Assembly (NCBI RefSeq): GCF_029168335.1
Contig: NZ_JARGYC010000028.1
Coordinates: forward strand, 1 to 58,389
Origin: Psychromarinibacter sediminicola
Lineage (GTDB): Bacteria > Pseudomonadota > Alphaproteobacteria > Rhodobacterales > Rhodobacteraceae
Direction: 5' to 3'
DNA: 58,389 bases
In this document: piece after piece, positions 8,745-16,164 of the stretch
Layout of the letters: every line of letters starts with the position of its first letter
Position numbering within the stretch: position 1 is the stretch's first letter
The notes under the pieces: generated by a model
Database searches by the model: none
Told to the model about the DNA's origin: nothing
The model's input: only the letters and a program-made list of their open reading frames with translations
Program-made: the position numbers and the translations under genes

Positions 8745-8903
8745 ATGACCTTCTTCGACAAAGTCCGCACCGGCTACGAGAAGCGCCGCCTGTACAACCG
8801 CACCGTCAACGAGATCCAGTCGCTGCCGCGCGACGTCGCGCTCGACCTCGGCATCTTCCCCGAAGACGCCCGCCGCATCGCCCACAAAGCCGTCTACGGC
8901 TGA
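8745..8903 (+). CDS. DUF1127 domain-containing small protein
   Basis: A 52-residue protein with the DUF1127 (YjiS-like) pattern: an aromatic/basic helix (FFDKVRTGYEKRRLYNRTVNEIQ) followed by LPRDVALDLGIFPEDARRIA, equivalent to the family's LSDRELADIGISRxDI core. ATG 8745 is chosen over in-frame ATGs at 8703 and 8733 because GGAG lies 6 bases upstream. DUF1127 proteins in alphaproteobacteria have been linked to phosphate/carbon metabolism and RNA turnover; the role here is not shown. Single gene with its own terminator. Confidence 0.8.
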   Translation: MTFFDKVRTGYEKRRLYNRTVNEIQSLPRDVALDLGIFPEDARRIAHKAVYG

Positions 8904-8968
8904 GCCGACGACAGGATGCAGCGGGGGGAGACCCCGGCGCACGGGGTAAGAGAATACCAGAGATTCAG

Positions 8969-9000
8969 ACGGGCCGGTCCTCAGGAACCGGCCCGTTTTG
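8969..9000 (+). terminator. Intrinsic terminator after the DUF1127 gene
   Basis: ACGGGCCGGT (8969-8978) pairs with ACCGGCCCGT (8987-8996) and is followed by TTTTG. The stretch from here to 9219 holds no gene but contains the direct repeats at 9074-9211. Confidence 0.85.
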
Positions 9001-9073
9001 CGTTCGGGGCTAGCGCCACCCGACGCCTCGCACCGTGATCCGTCCGTGGCGCGTCGGCTGCGCTATCCCGGCT

Positions 9074-9211
9074 CTATCCCGGCGCTCCGCGCGTTCGCGC
9101 CTCGAAGCGTCCACTGGACGCTTCGCCGGCTGCGCCGGTTCAGGCGCTATCCCGGCGCTCCGCGCGTTCGCGCCTCGAAGCGTCCACTGGACGCTTCGCC
9201 GGCTTCGCCGG
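9074..9211. repeat. Two 65-bp direct repeats, period 73, each with an internal hairpin
   Basis: The unit starting CTATCCCGGCGCTCCGC occupies 9074-9138 and again 9147-9211, with one mismatch I can see near the right end (CTGCGCC versus CTTCGCC). Each unit carries the short-loop hairpin GAAGCGTCC-act-GGACGCTTC. The block lies directly downstream of the leftward TRAP operon (dctM stop at 9220). Confidence 0.85.
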
Positions 9212-9219
9212 ACCGGCGC

Positions 9220-10515
9220 TCACCCCCCATACCCGAACACCCGGGGCAGCCACAGCACCAGCCCCGGGAACAGGATCAGCGCGAACAGCGCCGCCAGCAG
9301 CACCAGCAGGAACAGCCAGACCTCGCGGATGATCTCGGCCAGCGGAATCCGCGTCACCGCATTGATGACGAACAGCAGGATGCCGTAGGGCGGCGTGATC
9401 AGCCCGATCATGCAGTTGACCACCGCCACCACGCCGAAATGCACCAGGTCGATCCCCAGCGCCCGGCAGGTCGGCAGGAACAGCGGGATGATCACCAGGA
9501 TCAGCGTCGTCGCGTCCAGCACGCAGCCCAGAAGCAGCAGGATCACGTTCACCGAAAGGAAGAACACCAGCGGATGCACGTCCAGCCCCAGCATCCGGTT
9601 GGCCAGAAGGCTCGGGATGTTCTCCGACGCCACCACGTAGTTCAGGATCAGCGCGCCCCCGATCACCAGGCCGACGGCGGCCGAGGAGCGCGCCGACTCC
9701 ACCAGGATGTCGAACAGCGACCGGAGCGACAGCGCCCGGTAGAAGAACGCCGCCAGCAGCAGCGCGTAAAACGCCGCGACGGCCGCCGCCTCGGTCGGCG
9801 TCGTCACGCCGCCATAGATGCCGTAAAGCAGGATCGCCGGCATCAGGAGCGCCGGGAAGGCCCGCACGGTCAGGCGCGGCAACTCCGAGGCGGGCACCGG
9901 CTCTTCCACCGCGAAGTCGCGGCGCCAGGAGATCCAGTAGTTGATCGCCATCAGCACCACGCCCATCAGGAGGCCCGGGATGATGCCGCCCAGAAACAGG
10001 TAGCCGATGGAGGTGTTCGACACGAGCGCGTACAGCACCATCGGGATCGACGGCGGGATGATCGGCCCGATCGTGGCGCTGGCCGCCGTGATCGCCGCCG
10101 CGTAACCGCGGGTGTAATGCCCGGTGCGGGTCATCATCTCGATGATGATCTTGCCGATCCCGGCGGCATCGGCCACGGCCGAGCCGCTCATGCCGGAAAA
10201 GATCAGCGAGGCCACGACGTTGACATGCCCCATGCCGCCCCGGAACCGGCCCACCAGCGCGATGCAGAACCGCAGGAGCCGGTCGCTGATCGTGCCGGCG
10301 TTCATGATGTTGGCCGCGACGATGAACAGCGGCACCGCCAGCAGGATGAACGAGTTGTAAAGCCCGTCCATCAGCACCTTGCCGGCCACGCCCAGGCTCT
10401 CGCCCCCGGCCCAGAGATAGACCAGCGTGCCCACGATGATCGCATAGGCGATGGGCAGGCCGATGGCGGCCAGCAGGAACAGCGTGCCGAGGCACAACAG
10501 GAATTCGACGCTCAT
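9220..10515 (-). CDS. dctM: TRAP transporter large permease DctM
   Basis: A 431-residue protein of 11-12 predicted membrane helices with DctM hallmarks: the N-terminal LGTLFLLAAIGLPIAYAI, FSGMSGSAVADAAGIGKI (family FSGSSxADxxAxG) and GPIIPPSIPMVLY. This subunit forms the sodium-driven transport channel. It starts 4 bases inside the end of dctQ (overlap 10512-10515). It is the last gene of a leftward operon (lyase, GntR, dctP, dctQ, dctM). No T-rich terminator follows, but the repeats at 9074-9211 do. The substrate is unknown; a sugar acid or keto acid is plausible from the linked DapA-family gene. Confidence 0.95.
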   Translation of the reverse strand: MSVEFLLCLGTLFLLAAIGLPIAYAIIVGTLVYLWAGGESLGVAGKVLMDGLYNSFILLAVPLFIVAANIMNAGTISDRLLRFCIALVGRFRGGMGHVNVVASLIFSGMSGSAVADAAGIGKIIIEMMTRTGHYTRGYAAAITAASATIGPIIPPSIPMVLYALVSNTSIGYLFLGGIIPGLLMGVVLMAINYWISWRRDFAVEEPVPASELPRLTVRAFPALLMPAILLYGIYGGVTTPTEAAAVAAFYALLLAAFFYRALSLRSLFDILVESARSSAAVGLVIGGALILNYVVASENIPSLLANRMLGLDVHPLVFFLSVNVILLLLGCVLDATTLILVIIPLFLPTCRALGIDLVHFGVVAVVNCMIGLITPPYGILLFVINAVTRIPLAEIIREVWLFLLVLLAALFALILFPGLVLWLPRVFGYGG

Positions 10516-11069
10516 TCCTCGGCCCTCGGCAGATGTTCCTCCTTCGGCGGCGGCCGGCGGATCGCGCCGATCACCAGCCAGGCATAGCGCGCCGCCACGA
10601 CGACGAGGAACAGGATGTAGACGGCGTAGACATCGCGCACCCGCACCCAGTCGCCGACCAGCTGGCTCAGCGTGGCGGTGCGCTTCAGGCGCAGGATGTC
10701 GAAGCGGTCCCAGGTCGGCGCGACCGACAGCAGCAGCGCGGCGACCACCGCCAGCCCGCCGATGATCGCGAAGGCGCGGCGCAGGTTCGGGCCGACCCCG
10801 TTATACAGAATGTCGAAGGTCACGTGGTCGCGGTCGCGCACCACGAAGGCATTGCCGAAAAAGATGATCCAGACCCAGAGCAGCAGGCAGAACTCCAGCG
10901 TCCAGCCGTATTGCGACGGCTCCAGGATCGGTATGAGCTCGGGCAGCCAGTCCAGCCGCGCCGTGTAGCGGACGGTGATCTGCAGCACGAAGGTCAGGAA
11001 CATCGCCGCCATCATCACGGCGGCGAGTCCCTCGGCGATCCGGCGCAGGACATGCAGGACCTGGCGCAT
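10512..11069 (-). CDS. dctQ: TRAP transporter small permease DctQ
   Basis: A 185-residue membrane protein with four predicted helices and the DctQ pattern (LEFCLLLWVWIIFFGNAFVVRDRDHV, near residues 55-80, then AFAIIGGLAVVAALLLS). It associates with DctM in the inner membrane. It overlaps dctM by 4 bases and is separated from dctP by about 220 bases that hold a hairpin-forming tract and the dispersed 57-nt element at 11228-11284. Confidence 0.92.
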   Translation of the reverse strand: MRQVLHVLRRIAEGLAAVMMAAMFLTFVLQITVRYTARLDWLPELIPILEPSQYGWTLEFCLLLWVWIIFFGNAFVVRDRDHVTFDILYNGVGPNLRRAFAIIGGLAVVAALLLSVAPTWDRFDILRLKRTATLSQLVGDWVRVRDVYAVYILFLVVVAARYAWLVIGAIRRPPPKEEHLPRAEE

Positions 11070-11227
11070 CTGTCCCCTCTCGTTCCGGAAGACCCGCCCG
11101 CCCGGACCGGGCGCGACGCGTGCCGCCCCGCGCCTTCCCTCCCCCTGTCGGAGGGAGGGTCAGGGAGGGGGCGCGCCCTCTCCCGTCAGGCGGTCCGGCG
11201 GGTCACGGACGGGGGCGTCCGCAGCAT

Positions 11228-11284
11228 CCTGTTAGCGGTATCTGCAACAGGATCAACGACTTGCACCCCCGTCCAACCTCGGAC
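11228..11284 (-). repeat. Dispersed 57-nt element, copy A
   Basis: Read on the minus strand it begins GTCCGAGGTTGGAC-GGGGG 2 bases after the dctP TAA and ends GATACCGCTAACAGG. It aligns without gaps to the elements at 20181-20237 and 43744-43800. In this copy ATCCTGTT and AACAGGAT form an 8-bp stem around the GATACCGCT loop. It lies between dctP and dctQ and may affect their relative expression, or serve as a DNA site. Confidence 0.8.
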
Positions 11285-11286
11285 GC

Positions 11287-12297
11287 TTACTCGCCCAGCG
11301 CGTTGATCTCTTCCAGCACGCCCTCGGGCCAGGACTCGGCGAACCGGCTGCCCTGGTACTGTTCCTGCACGTGGCTGCGGAACGCCGCCCGGTCGGGCTC
11401 GTAGATCTCCAGCCCCTCTTCCTCCAGGAAGGAGACCAGCTCCGCCTCAAGCTCCAGCTGCTTCGCCCGCGCGCTGTCGGCGGCGGCCACGGCGGCCTCG
11501 GAGACGGCCTGCTGCTGCTCTTCGCTCAGCCCGTCCCAGACCTCCTTGGAGAACGCGATATAGTTCAGGTCCACCAGATGCGCGGTCAGCGCGATCTGAC
11601 AGGTCACCTCGTAGAACTTCGCGTCGACCACGGTCGGCAGCGGGTTGTCCTGCCCGTCGACCGAGCCGGTCTGCAGCGCGGTATAGACCTCGGTGAAGGC
11701 CATCGGCGTCGGGTTCGCGCCCAGCGCCTCGCCCAGGAACTGCCAGGCGTCGGTGCCCGGCATCCGCAGGTTCACGCCCGCCAGATCCTCGGGGGTCTGC
11801 ACGTCCAGCTCGTCGCGGCACTGCCGCAGGTTCACGTGCCGCTTGCCCAGATACATCACGGCAAGGAGCTTCACGCCCAGCTCGTCCTCGACCTTCTGCT
11901 TGAACGGATCCATCAGCGCGTCGTTGAACACGGCCACCTGATGCTCGGCCGACTGGTGGACGTAGCCGGTGGCGAAGATCGAGAATTCCGGGAAGTACTG
12001 CGCCAGCTCCTGCGCCGAGGCGATGGACATCTCCAGATCGCCCGAGGCGATCGCCTCCAGCTCGGAACCCTGCGCGATCAGCGAGCCGTTGTAATGCGGC
12101 TCGTAGGTGGCGAATTCCGCCACGGCCGGCGCGAACACCTCTTCCAGCGCCACCGAGCGCTGGTCGGTCTCGGACGCGGGCGTGGACATCCGCAGGGTCA
12201 CCATCTCCTCGTGCGAGGCGCCGAAGGCCGCCCCGGCGGTCATCAGCGCCACGGTCGCGGCGGACATCGCCAGGCGGCGGGTCAATCTCAGGGTCAT
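11287..12297 (-). CDS. dctP: TRAP transporter substrate-binding protein DctP
   Basis: A 336-residue periplasmic binding protein. A Sec signal peptide covers about residues 1-26 (basic start, then MSAATVALMTAGAAFGA). The family motif GVNLRMPGTDAWQ (ligand-carboxylate Arg) is followed by PTPMAFTEVYTALQTGSVDGQDNP. It captures a carboxylate ligand for DctQM. It begins 49 bases after the GntR gene in the same direction. The 57-nt repeat follows its stop immediately. The ligand cannot be predicted with confidence. Confidence 0.94.
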   Translation of the reverse strand: MTLRLTRRLAMSAATVALMTAGAAFGASHEEMVTLRMSTPASETDQRSVALEEVFAPAVAEFATYEPHYNGSLIAQGSELEAIASGDLEMSIASAQELAQYFPEFSIFATGYVHQSAEHQVAVFNDALMDPFKQKVEDELGVKLLAVMYLGKRHVNLRQCRDELDVQTPEDLAGVNLRMPGTDAWQFLGEALGANPTPMAFTEVYTALQTGSVDGQDNPLPTVVDAKFYEVTCQIALTAHLVDLNYIAFSKEVWDGLSEEQQQAVSEAAVAAADSARAKQLELEAELVSFLEEEGLEIYEPDRAAFRSHVQEQYQGSRFAESWPEGVLEEINALGE

Positions 12298-12346
12298 GTT
12301 TTCTCCTCCTCAGTTGCAGCGGGGGCCTTGTCGCGCCCCGCCTTCG

Positions 12347-13000
12347 TTACAGGCCGACGGCCCGTTTTCGCGCGCTTTCGATATGCGCATGGATGGCCGA
12401 TACCGTGCGGGCCGGGTTGCGGGCCTGCATGGCGTAGATGATGCCCAGGTGCTCATCCATGACGGAGACCACCAACTCGGGCAGGATCTTGGTGTCGGCA
12501 TTGGCGATCAGCCGGATCTTGATCGCGTTGACGCGGTGGATGTCCGAGATGATCGCGTTGCCCAGCGCGTCGATGACATGGTCGTGAAAGCCCCAGTCCA
12601 GCCGCTGCGCCCGCGCCACCACGTCGGGCGTCGCGCCGGCCAGCGCCTCCTCGCGCATCGCACGGTGCTCCTCGGCGAAACGGTCGATCTCGGCCTCCGG
12701 CCCCTCGCGGCAGAAATGGTCGAAGGCCTCGCGTTCGATGATCTTGCGCAGCTGGAAGGCGTTGCGGATCAGGTCGAGGTCGATGGCGGGAACCTGAAGC
12801 CCGCGCTTGGGCACGGTCCGGATCAGCCCGTCCGCCTCCAGCCGCGGGATCATCTCGCGGATCGCGCCCAGCGGCATGCCGGTGATCTGCACCAGCTCGC
12901 GCTGCGACACGATCTGGCCGGGCTGGATGTCGCGGCTCATCAGCTTCTCGGTGAAGCTGGAATAGGCGCGGTCGCGCAGGAAGGCGTCGGCCTCAGCCAT
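12347..13000 (-). CDS. GntR family transcriptional regulator, FCD (FadR-type) domain
   Basis: A 217-residue regulator. A winged helix covers roughly residues 10-75 (VSQRELVQITGMPLGAIREMIPRLEADGLI). An FCD ligand-binding domain covers about 80-205, with the Asp/His metal-site pattern (DFD/H equivalents at FHDHVIDAL and VVSVMDEHLGIIYAM). Such regulators usually repress an adjacent catabolic/transport operon until the substrate binds. It overlaps the end of the DapA-like gene by 8 bases and precedes dctP, so it is inside the operon it probably controls. Its likely operator is the palindrome at 13932-13954. Confidence 0.9.
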   Translation of the reverse strand: MAEADAFLRDRAYSSFTEKLMSRDIQPGQIVSQRELVQITGMPLGAIREMIPRLEADGLIRTVPKRGLQVPAIDLDLIRNAFQLRKIIEREAFDHFCREGPEAEIDRFAEEHRAMREEALAGATPDVVARAQRLDWGFHDHVIDALGNAIISDIHRVNAIKIRLIANADTKILPELVVSVMDEHLGIIYAMQARNPARTVSAIHAHIESARKRAVGL

Positions 13001-13862
13001 CGGCGGGCTCCAGCACCGCCTGGTCCAGCAGCATCGCCCGCTGCTCCGGCGTGACCGGCGTCAGCGGGGGGCGCAGCGTCTCCCAGGCCGGATCGCCCAG
13101 CATCCGCGCCATGAGCACCTTGAGCGCCGGCATCACCGGGCAGGACACCACGGCGGTGACCGCCGCCGACAGCGCCGCGTCCTCCTGCGCCGTCCCGTAC
13201 ACGCGCTTCAGACGCGCCGGATAGAGGTTCGCGCAGCCGGTGATCGAGCCCGCCGCGCCCAGCGCCGCGGCGCGGTGCAGCAGCCGCTCGTCGCCCACCA
13301 GAACGGGCAGATCCTCGATCTTCAGAAGCGCCTCGGCCGTCGCCCAGTCGCCCGAGCTGTCCTTGACCGCCCGCACCCGGCCGGGGAAGGCATCGACAAG
13401 CCGCATGATCAGCGCCGGCGACAGCCCGATCCCCGTGACCTGCGGGATATGGTAAAGGATGATCCGCGCCGCCGCGTCGGTGTCCGCCAGAAGCTCGGCA
13501 TACCAGCGGAACAGGCCGTCGTCGTCCGGGTCGGGGAAATAGAACGGCGGCGGCACCAGGAAGCTCTGGACGCCGTGCGCGAGGCCGGTGCGCACCTGGT
13601 CGACCGCATCCGCGGCCGCCGTGGCATAGACCGTGAAGGTCACCGCCTCGGTCGGCACGCCGGCGGAGAGCACGGCGTCCAGGCCGGCCGCACGCTCGCC
13701 CGCCGTCAGCGACGCGCCCTCGCCCGTCGTGCCGAACAGCGTCACGCCGTCGGCCCCGTCGTGCAGCAGGCGCGTGGCATGCGCCGACAAACGCGCCGTG
13801 TCCAGAGCGCCGCCTTCGGTGAACGGCGACAGCATCGCCACGGATATCCCGATTGCCGACAT
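12993..13862 (-). CDS. DapA (dihydrodipicolinate synthase) family aldolase/lyase
   Basis: A 289-residue TIM-barrel protein of the class I pyruvate-aldolase superfamily. It has the pyruvate-binding GTTGEG motif near residue 45, a Tyr in ILYHIPQVTG and the Schiff-base Lys in VRAVKDSSGDW near residue 165. Start 13862 follows GGAGGG; the frame opens further upstream but without support. Linkage to a GntR-FCD regulator and a TRAP transporter argues for a catabolic role (a keto-acid or sugar-acid aldolase/dehydratase) rather than lysine synthesis. It is first gene of the operon. The substrate is unknown. Confidence 0.88.
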   Translation of the reverse strand: MSAIGISVAMLSPFTEGGALDTARLSAHATRLLHDGADGVTLFGTTGEGASLTAGERAAGLDAVLSAGVPTEAVTFTVYATAAADAVDQVRTGLAHGVQSFLVPPPFYFPDPDDDGLFRWYAELLADTDAAARIILYHIPQVTGIGLSPALIMRLVDAFPGRVRAVKDSSGDWATAEALLKIEDLPVLVGDERLLHRAAALGAAGSITGCANLYPARLKRVYGTAQEDAALSAAVTAVVSCPVMPALKVLMARMLGDPAWETLRPPLTPVTPEQRAMLLDQAVLEPADG

Positions 13863-13931
13863 GGTCCCTCCCACGGTGGCGGATTCGCGCACCTTTCTGC
13901 CATAGTAATGTGAAAACAGGGAAAAAAGCAA

Positions 13932-13954
13932 CTGACATGTCTATAACATGTCAG
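13932..13954. promoter_or_regulatory. Probable GntR operator upstream of the lyase/TRAP operon
   Basis: CTGACATGT-ctata-ACATGTCAG is a perfect 9-bp inverted repeat with a 5-base spacer. Its ATGT-N5-ACAT core fits the NTGT-N-ACAN style of FadR-subfamily sites. It sits 70 bases upstream of the lyase ATG. On the minus strand a weak -35 TTGCTT followed after 17 bases by TTACTA lies just downstream, so binding would overlap the promoter. Assignment to the operon's own GntR protein is inference. Confidence 0.65.
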
Positions 13955-14013
13955 ATGGCGCCTTCACGGGCCGCGAATTGGCGGGTGTTCCGGGCGTTCG
14001 ATTCTTCGCGCCG

Positions 14014-14073
14014 GAGACCTGGGCAGAGACTTGGGCAGAGGCCCGACCAGAGACCTGGCCACAGACCTGGCCG
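14014..14073 (+). repeat. Five imperfect 12-bp tandem repeats downstream of coaD
   Basis: Units begin at 14014, 14026, 14038, 14050 and 14062, with consensus GAGACCTGGSCA; the middle unit is most diverged. They lie between the end of coaD (convergent side, stop at 14081) and the lyase operon promoter. No coding gene is supported here. Confidence 0.75.
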
Positions 14074-14080
14074 GGCGGCC

Positions 14081-14572
14081 CTAGCGGCCCAGCTGCCGAT
14101 ACAGCCGGTCCCGCACCGCGGGGGTCACGAAGGTCGACACGTCGCCGCCCAGCCGCGCGATCTCCTTGACCAGCTTGGAGGCGATGGCCTGGTACTTCGC
14201 CTCGGCCATCAGGAACACGGTCTCGATATTATCGTCGAGCGCCCGGTTCATGCCGACCATCTGGTACTCGTACTCGAAATCCGACACCGCCCGCAGGCCG
14301 CGGATGATGACCGAGGCGCCCACGTCGCGGGCGCAGTCGATCAGCAGGTTCTCGAACGGATGCACCACAATCTCGGTGCCGTGGGCGCGCAGGCTTTCCA
14401 CCTCGGGCGCGATCATCTCCACCCGCTCGTCCAGGTCGAACAACGGCCCCTTGTCGCGGTTGATCGCAACGCCGATCACCAGCCGGTCCACCAGCTTGGC
14501 CGCGCGCTGGATGATGTCGATATGGCCCAGCGTCAGCGGATCGAACGTGCCCGCATAAAGACCGGTGCGCAT
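14081..14572 (-). CDS. coaD: Phosphopantetheine adenylyltransferase
   Basis: A 163-residue enzyme of coenzyme A synthesis. It transfers AMP from ATP to 4'-phosphopantetheine. It has the nucleotidyltransferase motif GTFDPLTLGHIDII (residues 9-22, with the TxGH signature), the RGLRAVSDFEYEYQM segment and the C-terminal ISSxxVKEIA-like element (IASKLVKEIARLGGDVSTFVTP). The length is typical for the family. It stands alone, leftward, with the tandem repeats downstream. Confidence 0.96.
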   Translation of the reverse strand: MRTGLYAGTFDPLTLGHIDIIQRAAKLVDRLVIGVAINRDKGPLFDLDERVEMIAPEVESLRAHGTEIVVHPFENLLIDCARDVGASVIIRGLRAVSDFEYEYQMVGMNRALDDNIETVFLMAEAKYQAIASKLVKEIARLGGDVSTFVTPAVRDRLYRQLGR

Positions 14573-14659
14573 GCTATGTCCCCCGTGGCTCCGGTGGCAC
14601 GCAACAATATTACCGGACGGGTTTCAAGTGCGAATGCGACCGCCCGCGGCCGGCGGGGG

Positions 14660-15094
14660 TCAGTGCCCCATGATCATCCCTTCCAGCGACTCCTTCTCCA
14701 TCGCCAGTTCGCTGAGCCGCGCCTTGACCACGTCGCCGATCGAGATCAGGCCGATCATCTTCTGCCCGTCCATCACCGGCAGGTGGCGGAACCGGCCCTC
14801 GGTCATCTTGCCAAGCACCTGCTCGCCGGATTCGTCGCCTCTGCAGGTGACGAGATCGGCCGTCATCATCGTGTCGACCGTGTCGTCCAGGCAGGACGCC
14901 CCGCGCTTACCCAGCTCGCGCACGATGTCGCGCTCGGACAGGATACCGTCGGGCGTGGTGCCGTCCGAGGACACCACCACCGCGCCGATCCGTTTCTCGG
15001 ACATGGTCGCGGCCGCCTCCGCCACGCGCGTCCCCGGCGTGATCGTGAAGATCTCGCCGCTGGGCTTGGACTTGAGTATCTGGTGAACGAGCAT
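14660..15094 (-). CDS. CBS-domain-pair protein
   Basis: A 144-residue protein consisting of two CBS motifs (about residues 10-65 and 75-135: VVSSDGTTPDGILSERDIVREL and LPVMDGQKMIGLISIGDVVKARL). CBS pairs bind adenine nucleotides and act as energy sensors. Here no effector domain is attached. ATG 15094 is chosen because AGGAGG lies 6 bases upstream; the frame is open 14 codons further. It is a common stand-alone protein in alphaproteobacteria, with unknown target. Confidence 0.88.
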   Translation of the reverse strand: MLVHQILKSKPSGEIFTITPGTRVAEAAATMSEKRIGAVVVSSDGTTPDGILSERDIVRELGKRGASCLDDTVDTMMTADLVTCRGDESGEQVLGKMTEGRFRHLPVMDGQKMIGLISIGDVVKARLSELAMEKESLEGMIMGH

Positions 15095-15160
15095 GACCGC
15101 CTCCTGGGAACCTGCTGACGCCTGTATGTTTTCCAAGGGTCACCCTCCCGGGCGCACCTG

Positions 15161-16063
15161 TCAAGCCGCGGCTTCGGCTTCCAGCCTGGCGACCTCGGCG
15201 CGCAGTTCGGTCGCCACCGCCTCGGCCACCCGGTTCAGCCGCTCGACGCGCCGGTCGTCGGGGTGCCGGATCAGGTAGAAGCTGCGGGTCAGCGAGAAGC
15301 TGTCGGCCAGCACCTTGCGCATCCCCGGCGCGAAGGGCAGCGCGAAGTCGTGGACGATGCCGATGCCGCCCTTCTGGCGGATCATGTGCAGCTGCACCAT
15401 GACCGAGTTGGAGCCCAGCGTGACCTGCTCGATCCCCGCCTCGCTGAGATAGTCCAGCTCCTTGTCGTAGATCATGTCGGGGATGTAGCCGATGATCGGA
15501 TGCTGCGTCAGGTCGTCCAGCGTGCGGATCGGCGGGCCTCCGCGCAGATAGCTGCGATGCGCGGCCAGGTGCAGGTGATAGTCGGTGATCTTCTGCACCG
15601 TCAGCCGGCCGGAGACGGGCGCCGAGACGGTGATCGCCATGTCGGCCTCGCGCTTGGACAGGTTCACCACGCGGGGCAGCGCGAGCACCTGGATCTCCAG
15701 CCCCGGATTGGCCTCGGACAGGCGGGTGCAGATCTGCGGCAGGAGGTAGTTGGCGCAGCCGTCCGGCGCGCCGATGCGCACCTGCCCGGTCAGCTGGCCG
15801 GCCTGGCCGCCGACCTCTTCCGCTGCGCCGGTCACCGCCTGCTCGGCGCGCTCGGCATGGTCCAGGAGCCGCTGCCCGTCGACGGTCAGCGCATAGCCCT
15901 GGGGCGACTTGGCGAAGAGCGGCGCGCCCACCGCCGTCTCCAGCCGCTGCATCCGCCGCCCGACCGTCGCCGGGTCGAGCCGCAGCTGCCGCCCTGCCCC
16001 GCTGAGCGACTCGGTCCGCGCCACCGCGAGGAAGACACGCAGGTCGTCCCACTGAATATCCAT
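15161..16063 (-). CDS. LysR family transcriptional regulator
   Basis: A 300-residue regulator. The N-terminal winged helix is WDDLRVFLAVARTESLSGAGRQLRLDPATVGRRMQRLE (residues 5-42, quoted in part as LSGAGRQLRL). The effector-binding domain begins near residue 90 (GQVRIGAPDGCANYLLP). It is divergent from mmsA with about 100 bases between starts, the usual layout for a LysR activator of its neighbour. The likely target is the valine/isobutyrate pathway, by position only. Confidence 0.9.
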   Translation of the reverse strand: MDIQWDDLRVFLAVARTESLSGAGRQLRLDPATVGRRMQRLETAVGAPLFAKSPQGYALTVDGQRLLDHAERAEQAVTGAAEEVGGQAGQLTGQVRIGAPDGCANYLLPQICTRLSEANPGLEIQVLALPRVVNLSKREADMAITVSAPVSGRLTVQKITDYHLHLAAHRSYLRGGPPIRTLDDLTQHPIIGYIPDMIYDKELDYLSEAGIEQVTLGSNSVMVQLHMIRQKGGIGIVHDFALPFAPGMRKVLADSFSLTRSFYLIRHPDDRRVERLNRVAEAVATELRAEVARLEAEAAA

Positions 16064-16164
16064 GACCGTCCCTTAAAAAATGCAAAACCCTTTTGGAAAA
16101 CTCACCCTTTTTCCGGCGATTTTGCAAGCCTATGGTCCGCGCAACCAGTCTGGAGGAGCCGACC
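16064..16164. promoter_or_regulatory. Divergent LysR-regulator / mmsA control region
   Basis: This AT-richer spacer contains TGCAAAA (16081-16087) and its inverted copy TTTTGCA (16120-16126), 32 bases apart, plus the small palindrome CCTTTTGG. LysR proteins typically bind such dyads between divergent promoters. No -35/-10 pair stands out. Confidence 0.45.

Noticed and set aside
9046-9211. CRISPR-like array
   Set aside because: There are only two units with an 8-bp gap and no spacers of uniform length; no cas genes are present anywhere in the window.
10951-11227. Possible gene in the dctP-dctQ spacer
   Set aside because: Frames there lack start signals. The stretch from 11070 is a GC-rich hairpin-forming tract (CCCTCC/GGAGGG) followed by the 57-nt element.
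13948-14169. Short ORF with WAETWAEARPETWPQTW repeats
   Set aside because: The protein repeat is just translation of the 12-bp tandem DNA repeat. There is no homology or ribosome-binding site, and it overlaps coaD.
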